The position numbers were made by a program, and so were the translations under genes. A stretch of DNA of 64,000 bases from Dicaeum eximium (lineage: Eukaryota; Chordata; Aves; Passeriformes; Dicaeidae): the NCBI GenBank assembly GCA_013396995.1, contig VWZP01010280.1, positions 62,001 to 126,000 on the forward strand, written 5' to 3'. Below are positions 12,395-26,000 of the stretch, in pieces. The number at the start of each line of letters is the position of its first letter. Positions within the stretch are counted from its first letter, which is position 1. A model generated the notes under the pieces. It did no database searches. It saw nothing but the letters and a program-made list of their open reading frames with translations, and had not been told where the DNA came from.

Positions 12395-12910
12395 AGTGAA
12401 TCCAGAAGAGGGCCACAAAAATAGTCAGAGGGCTTAAGCTGCTCTCCTATGAAGACAGACAGAGAGTTGTGGTTGTCCAGCCTAGAGAAGGCTCTGAGGA
12501 GAGCTTCTAGTGGCCTTTTAATTTAATAATTAAAGGAGGCCTACAAGAAAGATGAAGAAGGACATCAGGGCCTGTAGTGACAGGACGAGGGGCAATGGTT
12601 TGAAACTGGAAGAGGGCAGATTTAGATTTAGATTGGACACAAGGATGAAACAGCTGGACTCAATGATCCTAGAGGTCTTTTCAACCTTAATGATCCTATG
12701 ATTCTATTAAATTCTACATGGTAAGGGTAGTGGACACTGGAACAGGCTGTCCAGAGAAGCTGTGGATGCCCCATCCCTGGAAGTGTTCAAGGCCAGGTTG
12801 GATGGGGCTTTGAGCAATCTGGTCTAGTGGGAGGTGTCCCTGCCCATGGCAGGGGTTGGATCTACATGATATTTAATATTCCTTCCAACCCAAACCATTG
12901 TGTGATTCTA
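12395..12910 (+). mobile_element. CR1 LINE, 5'-truncated 3' end
   Basis: The sequence follows the 3' portion of avian CR1. It has the segment beginning near the 'gaggagggccac' motif, the block around 'gaggggcaatgg', and the 3'UTR block ('gaagctgtggatgcccc', 'ggaagtgttcaaggcca', 'ccttccaaccc'). It ends in the short terminal repeat 'gtgattcta'. It is broken by a second, tiny CR1 tail at 12650-12710. Confidence 0.9.
12650..12710 (+). mobile_element. Nested CR1 tail (about 60 bp)
   Basis: A complete CR1 3' terminus with its own tail 'tgatcctatgattctatt' sits in the middle of the larger element. The host CR1 reads continuously when this block is skipped, from 'attggacacaaggatgaa' to 'attctacatggtaaggg'. 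It is therefore an extremely 5'-truncated insertion, or a template-switch product. Confidence 0.7.
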
Positions 12911-15629
12911 AGTACCAAGAGAAGTTAAGTCTTCAAAACAGAGGCAGGATAGAGCCTGGAGTAAAATTTCTTGAGAAAGAGACTCTAAATGCTTATTTCC
13001 AGCTCTCATAATTAGTAAACTCATTGCATTATCCAAACTTTATCTTTTACCAGTGCACCTTACATTTTCTCTGCAGCGTGTCAGGGGGTAATTAATTTAC
13101 TTCATGATAAAAACATTTCAGAATTTAAACATGGGAAGAATGGCAGTTAGTTTCTCATTTGGGATAATGTTCTGGGTTATCTGCACATCCATGCAAATGT
13201 CACATTCATTTATAACAGGAGGCAACAACTAAAAACCTTACACTTTTTAAATTATCACTGAGAAATCAGTTCTGATATAGACCAAAACTTGTGCTGATTT
13301 CCCGATTTTAAACACCAATAAATTCATTATTTATCCAATAGTATTTAAAACTGAGATAAGTTTACTTGAATATCTGAAATCTGTTTCTTCCAAGAGAAAA
13401 AACGCTTTGTTCAACCATACTGTAACTTTCAACCTAAAACTGTTCCATAATGAATCAAACACTAATTTCCAAATATCCATTATTGCATTATATGACATGA
13501 AGATCCATGATCAGGGTTCATACAATACATATTTCCATACAGCATTTTAAAAACCAAAACACTAGTAAATTAAATTTTACAATAAATTAATTGTCAAATG
13601 CATAAACCAGAGAGTAGTAAGCATAGAAACAAAGGGTTAATTGCAAAAAAGATTAGCAAACAGCAATATATTGCAGCTACCACAAATCCCAGAGACTGAA
13701 TATAACCGAGAATACACCACTGTATAATAAAAATGTGAAAGATCCACAAACTATTTGTGATCATATACACTGTTCTAGGTCCAGACGACAATCCGTATAA
13801 AACGCTAACGAAGTAATAGGATATTGCAATTGTTTTCTATAATAGAAACTTACAATTTATTTTTAAAAATACATCCAAAATAGAGTCTTCTAATTTAGCG
13901 GGGTTTCGAGACATTTAAAGTGATTTTTTGTATACAACAGCAAGACAACTACAGTGATACTGTATTGCTTACACTGAAACTGATGTACTAGCAAACCACA
14001 AAGGCTGAACAAAATGAACAGGACCAGTTTCAAAAACAACAGACTGACTTTCACTGACCCTGAAGATCACACGACAAGAATAAATACACGGACAGATAGG
14101 TTTGTAACTATAGAAGGTATTGCAATGAAGGTAGTCCTGAAAAAAGTTTAAAATATAACAATTATTTGCACTAGGAACTTTAGCAGTATGAACCAAGCAA
14201 CCTAAACCCACATACACGTGTGCAACATACAGTTTCATGAAAAATATTTGAACTAGTAAGCTTATTATGTGTAACAGTACTATAGTCTTTAAATTATAGG
14301 ATTCTAAAACATATAAAATGGTTTTTCCTTTCACATGATTTACATTAAAATGATTTCTCTTGCTCTAAACATTGAAAATTTAAAGCTGTTGAAACTAAAC
14401 TTCTCCTTTCATTGGGAAAGAGTTTTTGGTTGGTAAATGCCATAATTTGGTTAAATCCTGACTAGCTCTGAAAACTCTCAAGGCTTGTAAAGATCAAAAG
14501 TTGACAAGTAATTTAAAGTCAAAAAGAAATCACAAAAACAATGAAATATTTTAACATCCCTGGTGGAGTAAGCTTCAATACTCACATTTTTGTTATTGTA
14601 TTGACAGTGGTACTGACAGAACCCAGTAATATTAGCCAGTCTCTCATTCAGTACCAAGGAATATTCATTCATAAGACTATAAATGACAATAAATCACACA
14701 GGTGGTAATGTGAGATCATGTAATCATAAAAAATAACTGTTAGAAACACTAAGAGTTTCAGTTGAAGGTAATTTTTATATTTAATTTAATTTAGAAGCAG
14801 TTATCTTAAAGTAACCAAAACAAGAAAACCAGAACTTCATGGTTTGGTTTTTCCATAAGGTGTTGCATTGTTCTTAGATGACTGTAATGATTAACATGGA
14901 TAAATAAGGAAAAACCATGTTGATTCCTCTATTTACCTGTTTTAAAGCTCCCATTCCTGAGAAAACCCCATTATGCCTCATTCCTTATTAAATGGATGAA
15001 TTTATAGTTTAGGAATGAATAATGAAATAATTGGAAAGAATTAATGAAGATCTTGCTGAGCAAAGTGAGTAACACTGAAACAATCTCCTGTATGGGATGC
15101 ATCTTTTAGATCATCATAAAGACAAAACAGATTACTTGGCAGGCAGCATAGATCAGCTGCACTCCACCTTTACATCAATCTTCAAAACTGATCAACATAC
15201 AAATGTAAAACTTTGGGGGAAGGAAGGTCACTTACCAGTAGCCAGAGCTGTTTGCTATGTGTAGTATGTATGCACTTTGGCTCTTTAGAGTTCCAAATGT
15301 CAGAGGTATCCAAGATCATAAAATGCAGGGTTTTTTTGGCCCTCACAATGTACAAACACCTGAATTTAAACAACCTGATGTGAAACATGACCAAGGTTTC
15401 TGTGCTTATGTGTAAATACATCCTAAGCACGTAATCTTGACCCAGCAGTCCGTCGTAGTTGCAGTCCATGTGTAACTGAAGTTAACTTGCATTCAAACAG
15501 ACTAGGGCACAAAAGAGGAAACAAGGACAGGAATCCAGAGAAAATCAGGTTTTGAGGACATCTCCTCCAAAACAACGCTCCAATTAAAAAAAAAAAAGAA
15601 AAAAAAAGAAAAAGACACATATTAGCTAT
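12911..15629. other. Intergenic, nothing recognised
   Basis: AT-rich noncoding sequence with only short frames. No repeat family or exon was identified. Confidence 0.6.
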
Positions 15630-16215
15630 GGAAAGGCAGCTAAATACCCATCAAGGACTGCAAAAGCCTTGCTAGGGCATGCAGAAATGCAGTCAAGAAT
15701 GCTAAGGCTTGGACAGAACTAAATTTGGCCAAAGATGTCAAGAATAACTAGAAGGGTTTCTTGATCTGTGAATAGTAAGCAGAAGCACGGGGAAGACACA
15801 GAGCCATTGCCTAGCTAGGCAGGGAAGCTACTCACTAGTTAGGCTGAGGGTCTCAGTATCTTCTTTACTTCCATCTTTACAGCATAGCTGGACCACAGAG
15901 CGCTGGATCAAGTATCTACAACAATGCATGTGTCAACACACCAGTAGATGAACAGCTGGTCTGCAGCCTCTTGCAAGGGCTAAATCCATGGGCTCAGAAG
16001 AAATCCACCCTAGAATATTAAGGGAAGTGGCTGATATTGGTGTAAGGCCACCCTCTTTAAGAAGTCTTGATGATCTTGATATAATAGACATTTCTCGTGC
16101 TGAGAGCAATCGGTCACTGCAAGATGCGATTGGACAGGGTACTAGATAGCCTCTTCTGGGGTCCTGTTCCCATAAAAGGTTGGAATGAAAGATTTTTCAA
16201 GGTCCCTTCAAGCAA
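15630..16215 (+). mobile_element. CR1 LINE fragment with internal deletion
   Basis: The first part resembles the CR1 ORF2 linker between endonuclease and reverse transcriptase, including 'catgggctcagaagaaatcc' and 'taagggaagtggctgat'. The last part resembles a CR1 3' end ('agatagcctcttctggggtc'). The reverse transcriptase core in between is missing. No open frame survives. Confidence 0.7.
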
Positions 16216-17219
16216 TAAATACAGCTGAACTGAGGGATTTAATTGCTAAAAATTTACATCTGTAGATACACTGATATTTTCTCAGCTGTTTCCAAAGCTG
16301 GACAGTACCACATGAGAGGTTGCATCAGCTGAACCTTTTTGTCAGCTGTAAACAAAGACCTGCACATCTCACCTGAGGCTCAAGCTAGGGAGGGAAAATT
16401 TCTTCAAGGAGGTGAGAGAGATTTGCACAGTGTACTTCATTACAGAGGAAAGCAGGTTTTTATTTCCATCTTACTATTACCTGGGTTTCAGAAATCTGGA
16501 GAATATTAAACTCTTCCGAGAGTAGTGGAATGTCTGGAAAACTACCTCCAATATATTCAGAAGTAATATGTTGTCAGTTTCCTTCAAACTTTTAATGTAG
16601 AGGCCTGTAAATCTCCTGTGTCTGCTAGGGCCAGAAGTGGTTTAGCAAGTGACTAGAAAGCAGGGTCAGAATTTCTGAGGAGAGCTGAACTGGACAATGA
16701 TCAACCTTCCATCTGCAACTTGGTCCTACAGATCAAAAATGGGCCTCTAACCTGTGGAGAGAGAACAATCACAGCAGGTTGGCAGCAACAGTGCTTCATA
16801 CTTCCATAAACTCTACTGATGAGATTCACACCTCCTGAGGCACAGGATAGTCATATTCATACAGCTCACCAGGAAACACAGATAAAGAATTTGAACCCTA
16901 CAGCCTCCAAAATGTGTAACATGGGAAGAGCTCAGCTGCCATGGCCAGTTCCAACACAGAAAGCTGTATTCCAGCAAGTCAGTAAGTGCCAAGACACAGC
17001 AAAGGCCCACAAACACATTGTTCCATGCCATCAGGGGGTCCTCAGCACTAGGTGCTTTGATCTGTGGTATTGGATATGACCAATTGTGCAGTATGGTCCT
17101 CCACAACATTCTTCTTTCTGAACTGGAGAGATGGATTTGATGGGTGGACTGTTAGATGAATAAGAAAGCAGATGGATGGATGGATGGTTGCATGCAGAGG
17201 GTAGTGTTCAATGGCTCAG
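16216..17219. other. Intergenic; short GATG repeat
   Basis: No gene was recognised. A small (GATG)n run lies at 17171-17187 just before the next CR1. Confidence 0.55.
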
Positions 17220-18188
17220 AATCCCAAGGGACATCAGTGACATGTGGGGACCATATCAAGGCCAGTGTTATTTATTATCTTCATTAATGACATAGATGAA
17301 GAGATTGAGTTTGCTGAAGGCATCAAGCTGAGTGGTGTGGCTGACACACCTGAAGGATGGGATGCCATCCAGAGGGACCCAGACAGGCTCAAGTGGGTCC
17401 ATGAGAATCTCATGAGGTTTAATAAGACTGAGTGCAAGGTGCTGCACCTGGGGCAACCCCTGCTGTCAATCCAGGCCGAGGGATGAACAGAGGGAGAGCA
17501 GCCCTGCTGAGGCCTTGGGAGTGCTGGTGGGTGAGAAGCCGGACATGACCCAGCCATGGGCACTCCCAGCCCAGAGAGCCAAACGTGTCCTGGGCTGCAT
17601 CCAAAGCAGCGTGGGCAGAAGAGGAGGGAGGGGATTCTGCCCCTCTGCTCTGCTCTGGTGAGACCCCACCTGCAGGGCTGCATCCAGCTCTGGGACCCCA
17701 GCACAGGAAGGACATGGAACTGTTGGAGCGAGTACAGAGGAGGGCCCCAAGAGGATGAGAGGGATCGCTCACCTCACCTGCAAGGAAAAGCTGAGAGAAT
17801 TGGGATTTTTCAGCCTGGAGAAGGCTTAGGGTGACCCAACTGCAGCCTTCCAGTACCTGAAGGGAGCCTACAAGAAAGATGGAGAGGGACTTATTAAAGA
17901 GCATGTAATGACAGGACAAGGGGGAATGGCTTCAAACTGAAAGAGAGCAGGTTTAGATAAGATATTGGCAAGAAATTCTTTACTGTGAGGGTGGTAAGGG
18001 ACCGAAGCAAGTAGCCCAGAGAAGCTTTGAATGTCCCATTCCTGGAAGCATTCAATGCAAGGTTGAATGGGGCTCTGAGCAACCTGGTCTAGAGGAAGAT
18101 GTCCCTGTCCATACAGGTGGCTGGAACTAGATGATCCTTAAGGCCTCTTTCAACCCCAACCATCATCTGATTCTGTGATTCTGTGATA
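17220..18188 (+). mobile_element. CR1 LINE, end of reverse transcriptase plus 3'UTR
   Basis: The frame at 17244-17486 gives a degenerate CR1 reverse transcriptase tail: VLFIIFINDIDE, GVADTPEG, AIQRDPDRLKW, and the F-N-K-x-x-C-K-V-L-H-L-G motif. The catalytic core upstream is absent and the frame breaks soon after. The 3'UTR follows, to the terminal repeat 'ttctgtgattctgtgat'. It appears to be the same subfamily as the element at 62418-63098. Confidence 0.92.
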
Positions 18189-19470
18189 CAGTATCTGATT
18201 ATGGAGATTGGAGAGAGGAAGATCCAAGCAGTGCAGTAAGTGGAATTAAGAAGGACACAGAAATTCAGTGTCAGAGGCAGTTGTGAGTTTTTTGGTCTGG
18301 TAGCGATCTGCGGGTGCTGAGAAAAACTACAGAACTCAGAACTTCAACTTCAGAACTTCAGAACCCAAGCCTCACATCTAGTAGTCTCTTGGTGTTAGGG
18401 TTGCCTTGGAACTGCCACTGCAGAGTGGGTGAAGGCCTCCATTTAATCTGATCTTCTGGCTAAGCAATTTCTGGTGCAAGCGTGTGTTTCTTGATTGGCT
18501 GAGGCTCTTCCTCACTCAGTTTTGGCAGAGAAAGAAAGGGGTCATGCTAAATAGAACTCAGCCCTGACTCAAGATTCAGAAAATCCTAAATGCTGATGTC
18601 TGAAGAAGACCACCACTTGCACTAGGATACTTCTCTCATTTTAAGCAACAGGAAATAAACATGCCAGGGGTGCTTAACTCCCTGTTGCAAAAGGAAGCAA
18701 GAAGCAACCACATGTCAGTGTTACTTGTTAATTGAGTCACATACTCAAGACAGAAGAAGATTTAAACTCGTCCTTAGATGGAGCCATGGAGTATGATTCA
18801 GGCAACACGTATGGAATACCTAGACCCATTTCTAATTAGGAAAGAAAAAGCACTGGAGGCTACATTCATACATACAGAAAGACACTGGATTTGGCAAACC
18901 TAAATTTGAAAAGTAATCATACAGGACTGGTTGGAAAAGAGAATTACATACCCAAGGGCTAGCCATAACAAAAAATAAAGACATGGACAAAAGTTAAGAG
19001 GCATCTAGAATGACACCATCACTGGGCACTGAGTAATAAACAGGGAGGGGTAGAGTGAAAAAACTCTGAGACTAGAAAAAGCAGGACTATGCTGTCTTTG
19101 AATGCCTGCAGTATACACTTCTGTTAATTTTTCATAGTGTAAAACAGCTGATGTCTACCACGTTATTGCTACAATACAGTATTCTGTTGCATCTGCAAAA
19201 CACTCACTACTGATTCTTTGCTGCTTCTGTTTTGATCAACTGCATCAGTGCTAACATCAGAATATTTTAAAACATGAACGTCCTCTACTTTCCCTGCACT
19301 TGTAATGATATCCAGTGTTAATTCAGCAAGAAAGAAATCTCTCTTCAAAACAAGAGAAAAACTAAGCTGGGTCTTGTCTGCATGGAAACTGGCCTTTTCA
19401 GCATGTTTGATTATGTATTTTTGATTTAATATGTGAAAAAGAACTAGCAGCAAAACACTGAAAACAGAAC
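18189..19470. other. Intergenic between CR1 and NR2C1 3' end
   Basis: A short imperfect tandem of a 'cagaacttca' unit lies at about 18330-18366. Otherwise nothing was recognised. Confidence 0.5.
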
Positions 19471-19849
19471 TCAGAGAGGAAAGTTAATTTATTTGTCTAA
19501 AACATCAAACTAAGTTGAGATACCTTAGTTCAGTCAAAGCTTCTTCAGTTTCCTCATAAGCCTGAACTTCATAAACAAATATTCCAAGTCCGTCTACCTA
19601 CAAAAATAGGATGGACAATTCTTGACTTTCTTCAGATATCAAGTTAATTTACAAGTCCTTGAAGACAGATGAAGAACAGGAAGTGATCCTATATCCTGAT
19701 GCACTCCACCATGTTTCCCAAGTGTACTGGAAAGGAGGAATATGAGCCTTCTTTGGAAAGGTGCATTGGAAGGCTTATGACCATCTCTTGGAGACAGGGT
19801 ATGCATTTACATTACCATGATTGCCATGGTAGAGAATCCTGGACTGCTT
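19471..19849 (-). other. NR2C1: NR2C1 3'UTR (proposed)
   Basis: Sequence after the NR2C1 stop codon, on the minus strand, down to the expected cleavage point 10-25 bases past the AATAAA at 19488-19493. A longer 3'UTR using a signal further left cannot be excluded. Confidence 0.5.
19488..19493 (-). terminator. Candidate NR2C1 polyadenylation signal AATAAA
   Basis: A canonical hexamer on the minus strand about 360 bases after the NR2C1 stop. It is the first AATAAA I found downstream of the stop on that strand. Confidence 0.5.
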
Positions 19850-20024
19850 TTACACACCATGACCTATGATCTGAGAGTTGTAGTCAGCTGTCTCCATTCG
19901 CAGAATGTATGGGATGATGCTGTCAATCTGAACATTTCCAATTAGTCCTGCGAAGAACAGCTCTTCAGTGATGGCAGCACTCATCAGCCTAAGAGCAGGC
20001 AATCGGAGAAGAAGTCTAGATAGT
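19850..20024 (-). CDS. NR2C1: NR2C1 coding exon 14 (LBD C-terminus, stop)
   Basis: Residues 584-640. It begins LSRLLLRLPALRLM and ends SQIIGHGV followed by TAA at 19850-19852. These are the last LBD helices, including the ITEELFF segment. The acceptor is ttccag, and the first base completes the split Arg codon of exon 13. Confidence 0.96.
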
Positions 20025-23000
20025 CTGGAAAATAAGTTTGGTGAAAAGTGTTACTTAGCAAATCACAGATTTTGGTGTTGCTCTCCATGATATTATTAGC
20101 AAAAAATGAGAAAAAAAATATCAAGGGACACTACTGGTCCAAGTTTGCTACATCTAGTTCATGAAAGGCTTAAATATTTAAATCAGTATAACATTAAATT
20201 TATGTTTAGTCGTATCTTGAACAGTACAGAAAATGTGCAAATGCCTATCAGCTACATGTAATATGAAAGTTTGGATTTAAGACTAAATGAGAAAATATTC
20301 CAAATAGATGCAATTCAAACTGAATGTTACTAATATTTATTTTTGATACTTAATTTAAAAAATTAATAATGAGGTGACAAATACTACACATAATATGTAT
20401 GATCACATACATAATATTTGAAGTGTTCTAAAGGTAATTCCTTAACTTTGAGGAGGTAAGAAGAAAATGTATATATCTATTACATGAAAAACTGTACAAA
20501 TCAGTGACTCTGAAAAGAGAATCAATCAAGTAAGCATCTAAGTTTACAGACCTGTAAGTATCATCCGGATACGCCTTTGTTACATAGTCTTGGAACTCCA
20601 TGTAAGCTTTTTCTTGAAATTTCTCAATCTGTACCACATTTTCTAGACCTGGGTGATCTGAAAAAAACCCCTCTTCTTTGTTATACCCATTCTACAGAAA
20701 ATGAACTAACATCCATACAGACTATCCAGTTGCCAACATACTGAAATCATTCTGTGGTAGCTGCAGCAACCTCAGTTTTAGTGGTAGACACTATTTTACC
20801 TACTTATATTTCTCTTTCTTTACATTTATATTTCACTTAACTTTCCATAAATAAAATCAGACATTTTAAAGGGTTGAAATAAATTCAGTGCTTGCAACGT
20901 TTATGTTAATCTTCACAATACAACTCTGTTCTCTGTGTAGCAGTAAAACAGGATTGTTTCAACACACTGACATTTTCTGGAACACTGGATGCACAAATAA
21001 CATTTAGGTGAAAAGTGAAGTATAAAATTAAGATCACTGGAAGAAGCAGAATAAAAAGCTGTGAACTGTCGGCTTCCTAAGACCTGTAAAAAAACCAGCA
21101 CTGAATCATGGAATATACTGACTTAGAAGGGACCCATCAGTATCGTAGAGTCCAACTCCTAGGCCTGCATGGGACAGCCCTAGAATGATATCATGTGGCT
21201 GAGAGCATTGTCCAAATGCTTTTTGAATTCAGATAGGCTTGTATGTAGCAGATTGTTCTTTCTTAACTATTTGGTGCAACAATTTCAAATGTGCTAATCA
21301 TAATTTTTAGCAGTGATTTGAACTTACTTGAAATGTAAGTGTTGCTAAAATGAAAGGACATCAATCTGACTGCCAAGTCACTCTTGGAAATTATTATCCA
21401 GTAACTTTGAACTCTGCATGGTCTGTAATTTTATTATCCATCTATCTGAATGTAAAAATTTTACTGTCACACTAGCATGACAAATCATGTAGATGACAAG
21501 TTAGAGTTGATGTGCAAAATGCATCACTTCATGCTGCTGCTTTTAGAGCCGCGTCAGGAACACAGTGAGAAGTCAGCTTCTGGAAACAGTAGTTTGAAGA
21601 CCACTGCTTGTACACTTGCAGCCATTTAGAAAGACATCAAGTCTTCTTGGCACACCTTTTACACTAATCTCTTTGCCCAAGGCTGTCCTGTGGCACCCAA
21701 AGAGCTGGCTTGGCACAGCTGAATCACCAGGGCCTACTAAAGCAGAGGTTCTTAGCTTAGGCTCTGCTGCATGCACAGCCCAGCCCCATCCTGCACCACA
21801 ACAGTAAAATCCCTGCAATTATAATTTCTGGCCTGTGAGTACTTGCCAGGACATCCCTTCTGTTCAAGGTACCAAACCTAACTTTCATGTGTATGAAGGT
21901 TTTGTTGTATGGCTCAAGGATCAAGAGTCCTGACAACACATTGCCATTAAAGCAACTACTCATTAGTAATGTGAACTTGAAAACATCAGCTAAATAAAAT
22001 TTTTCTCAATCACGTGACTGGACTAGAGTATTTTCCCAAGGTATTTTTCCTTCTACCTTTTGTGTTGTCATATATAATTGAAAGAAGACAAACTTCAGAC
22101 TAAACAAATAGGAAAATACTACTTTGCAAGTGCAAGGTTCCTCAAGAAGTATTTTTTGGTGTCTAACGGGACTGATTTTTCCACACAGGCCAGAGGATTC
22201 TGTAAGTCCTAGTGGACATCATTCTAAAAAATGGACTTGAGGTATTCTCCCATAATTTTGTTTCTTTCCTGGACTAATCTGTATCCGTTCTTAGTATAGG
22301 AATGCCATGAAAATAATTATTTTGGGGTAAGGAACATGTGCAGGAGAATTACATCTCCTGCAAGTATTATTTATTAAAATTAAATCAGCAAACACCTTCC
22401 ATGCATCGACTTAGAGAAAGTCTCTTCTGTAATAATGGTGTATTTTCAACTGTTTCCTTTTCTGCTCAGCAGAAAAGGAAAACAGCAACAATTTTCAAGC
22501 ATGCCTAATATTGAATTTAAACTTAGTAGGTTTAATGGTGAGTCCTGCTTATCAGGAAACTGAAACTGTTTCAGTGATACAGTGAACTGTACAAGCAAAC
22601 ACGTAAAACCATGCAAGGCTCTCCTAGTCATGACTGACAGCAGGATTATGTTTTATAGTAAAACACTGAGGATCTGATTTTCCTTAGTGAGCCACAATAG
22701 AATAATATCACAATAGACATTCCTCTGGAAATATATGATCTTTCCTGAAGGGTTCTGATTCTACTTATACCACCTTTCATCTCAAAAGTCTTCCATTACT
22801 ACTGCTATAAATATACATATATATATACACATATACACACACACATATAAAATTATACATATAGGTAGCAATGGAAGATATGCAAGGTTTTGTTGGTGCA
22901 CTTCAATGAATACCATGAATTCCTGCTGATGCTGCCACTTTTACTGGTAGATACTACATATAGAAAAGATCATGCAAATCTGAGGGAAACTACAAAGCAA

Positions 23001-26000
23001 GAACCTCACAATATACGAATTCTATATATTAGAAAACCTGCTTAGAACTTACATTTTGGAAGTGTCCAAGTTCTAAAAGATTTTCTCACCTCAACTAATA
23101 TTTCTGTGTACGGGTGAAATGCAACTGAATGCAAAAAAAAAGTTCTCCTTGGATCTAAGAAGTCTGAAGAACCGACAAGAACCAAATACCCAGATGTCCT
23201 CCTAGACTACTGACAGAGGCCATTAAGATTCTGTCAGCATTTTAACATCCGCTCCAATCTTTTCTACAGGACATCAGCATCTACAAAAGGCAGAGCAACA
23301 AGGATTAAGGAAGCTGCTTGTGCTTTTAGCACCTTCTAATGCAAAATGGAGTAACTGAAGACATACTTTCTAAATGTGAGAGTGAAAAATCCTTGGGAGA
23401 CAGAGGAAGTACTTGAGATTTGTACATTTTTCTTTCATCAAAAAACTTGGTTTGGCTTTGTATCAAATCCCAATTCTGAATGATGAATCTAAGGCCTGCA
23501 GGATACTGATACAATACCTGAACACCTTTTGTGAAAAGTTAATTTTACAACTCTCAAATAAAGAAAATTAATTTTTTCACTTTCTGCAGTCCAGGCATAT
23601 GGGTTACACAATGTGATTACTCACTAAGTATCTACCATATCTAGAGGACTCTTTCCTCCCTATTGTAAACTAATCAACCAGAAGGGAAGTAAAGTTATAC
23701 TACCATGACTGTCTAATGCATGTCTAGTAATGCTATTGAGAGTACATTACGCAAATACTGTTTAGAAGACAGAAATAATAACATAAGCAAATGTTTGTGG
23801 TCTTTATTCACCAGAAATGCTATATGCATTGTCTGTGAGGGGGAAAGGTGATGTTTCTGTAATTCTGACTGTGAGAACTGATGCCCAGATAGTCTTTCAC
23901 ATATTAAAATCCAACTTCAATCCACTTCATCTGGATGTGCAAGAGCAACACTTGAGAAAATTAAACTGCAGGTCTTTAGAAAATGTACCCAAGAAAGGAG
24001 GCACAGAATTAAAAGCAGTAAATAAATAAATGAACCCAAAATCACCAAAATTCCCAAACAAAAAACAACAAAAAGCATGAGTGGCACAGCCAAGAATAAA
24101 AACCTACAAATAAAAAGAATCCAAGTCTTCCCCTGCAAAAAAAGTCCCCAAAGCAACGTTCAGTTTTTTACATTAGAAGATTAACCCTCCTCTTTCTCCA
24201 GTCCTTACAAATCTTCAAAGATTCCTCAACAAATGAGGCAGTAACTGCTTATAATGAAACATGTATGTGGCAACAAATAGCACAGATTAAAATTTTACAT
24301 TTGGAATAATTACATACCAGGACTGAAGAGGACAATTGCTTTCAAATATGCATATTCATATCCATCTAGACACAGCTTAACCATGCTGTTACAAAACTCT
24401 TGCAATTTGAAGACATGCTCCATTACTAGTCTTCCTCTGTCTGTTGGCAGCTTATCTAAATCAAGGCACACAGAAAAAAAATTCCCAAGTTAACACACAT
24501 GCAAAAATGTGGTCACACTGGAATTTTAAAAATAATTATTTTATTAGATTGAAGCAATGGGAAATGTATGCCATCTGTAAATTCCTATTAGATCTGAATA
24601 ATTTTGACACCAGCAATTATGGAGTATTAATACTCTTTTTTCCACCTCTTCCAGTTTAGGCTCTTCCTGCCACTAATGCTTCCAGTTATCAGGCATGGAC
24701 TAGAGCTTGAAATGATCACAAGAAGAAGAGACTATTTGTAAGTCAAGCATACACTGCTACTGCTGACCTGTGCTCAGTGTCTAAGGATCAGGTACCACAT
24801 GGTAGGACAGTGTACAGCTTCATGGGTTATTTTAGTCCGAGACCATGCCACTGCTGGGAAAGGTGTACAATACAAAGGTGTACACCTTCCCTGATTTGCA
24901 CTGAGGTGAATGTGGTTGGTGCAGAGCTGTTCCCCTTGAGTCAGCAATAGCAAAGCAGCCTGAATGCTTCATTCCCTCCATAACCCATCGAAATAGATGT
25001 ATACTCTAGACTACACAAATTTGCTATCTCTTGGAGATACTGCAGCTGGCACACTGCACAACTGGTTCTTGCAGTCAACCTGAATCCCCAATTTAAATGG
25101 TAGAAATATGTATTTGTAATAATGATAGAAACATGACTAATTACTAAAATAGCCTCTCTGGTAAACATACTTTAAATATTTAAATATATAGACCAAAGTT
25201 TCGAGATTCCATTTTTATCTGCCCTAGAGACAGCCACAGATTTGTTAATATCTTTAGCTGATCCAGTACATCTTGATATTTCATCAGTTTGTTTTAAGCT
25301 ACTGTTATTTATAGGATGATCTTTTTAAATCACAAAACCCCCTTGGAAATAATTCCTTAATTACCTTAGCATAAAAGAAGATGAAAAAATCTATAGTCTG
25401 GTTAGGCTAGTTTTTTCCAGTTTACCAATCTGCACTTGCATAGCATCAGCAACTGTGAATTTTCATACCCCTAACAGCAAGCAACTCAAAAATCTAATTA
25501 AATCTGAAAATGATTTGATTTTTCTATGTGCATCTACCTTATGAATCATGTGTTATGACTATAAACAGATAATGACTACACTATTATTGACTGGATAGCT
25601 TTTAGTGGTGACAACCTTGTGAGTATCCACAGGTACACAAAGCTTACCTAAAAGACTCCCCTCCAACACAGAAGAACAGAATTAAAGAGGCCAACTGACA
25701 TGCCTTTCATTTGAATGAAAAATATGCCAAAGGTGCAGGACAGAGGATTAACAAGGAACAAAGTGTACTTAGTGGAGATCTGTTGAAGACTTCCATATAG
25801 ACTAAAACTAACACATGGAAGTCGACAAGCCAAGTTATGTAAAGGAACTGTGTCACCAAGTTGGCATTCAGCTGCTTTGTGTCACAGCTATGAAGAGAAA
25901 GAACAGGTGGGTCATTCTTAACTTTGTATCCTTCATATGGAGGAATCATATTCACAGTACTCTTGTGTTCTTAACACTGATGCTGCCCAAAATATTCCTA

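Larger units (their letters stand above)
20658..24317 (-). other. NR2C1 intron 12
   Basis: A 3.7 kb intron holding a minus-strand CR1 tail (21102-21245) and an AT/CA microsatellite (22807-22863). No other feature was recognised. Confidence 0.85.

Noticed and set aside
17234..17919. Minus-strand frames of 156 and 166 codons
   Set aside because: They are antisense shadows of the CR1 element at 17220-18188, whose true coding strand is plus.
18290..18540. Possible LTR fragment near an imperfect cagaacttca tandem
   Set aside because: No TG...CA ends, polyadenylation signal or target duplication could be identified.
19169..19453. 94-codon minus-strand frame after the NR2C1 stop, considered as an alternative last exon
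   Set aside because: No conserved receptor sequence, and exon 14 already ends with the expected TR2 C-terminus.
22807..22863. Dinucleotide run considered as part of a CRISPR-like or functional repeat array
   Set aside because: It is an ordinary microsatellite without spaced direct repeats.
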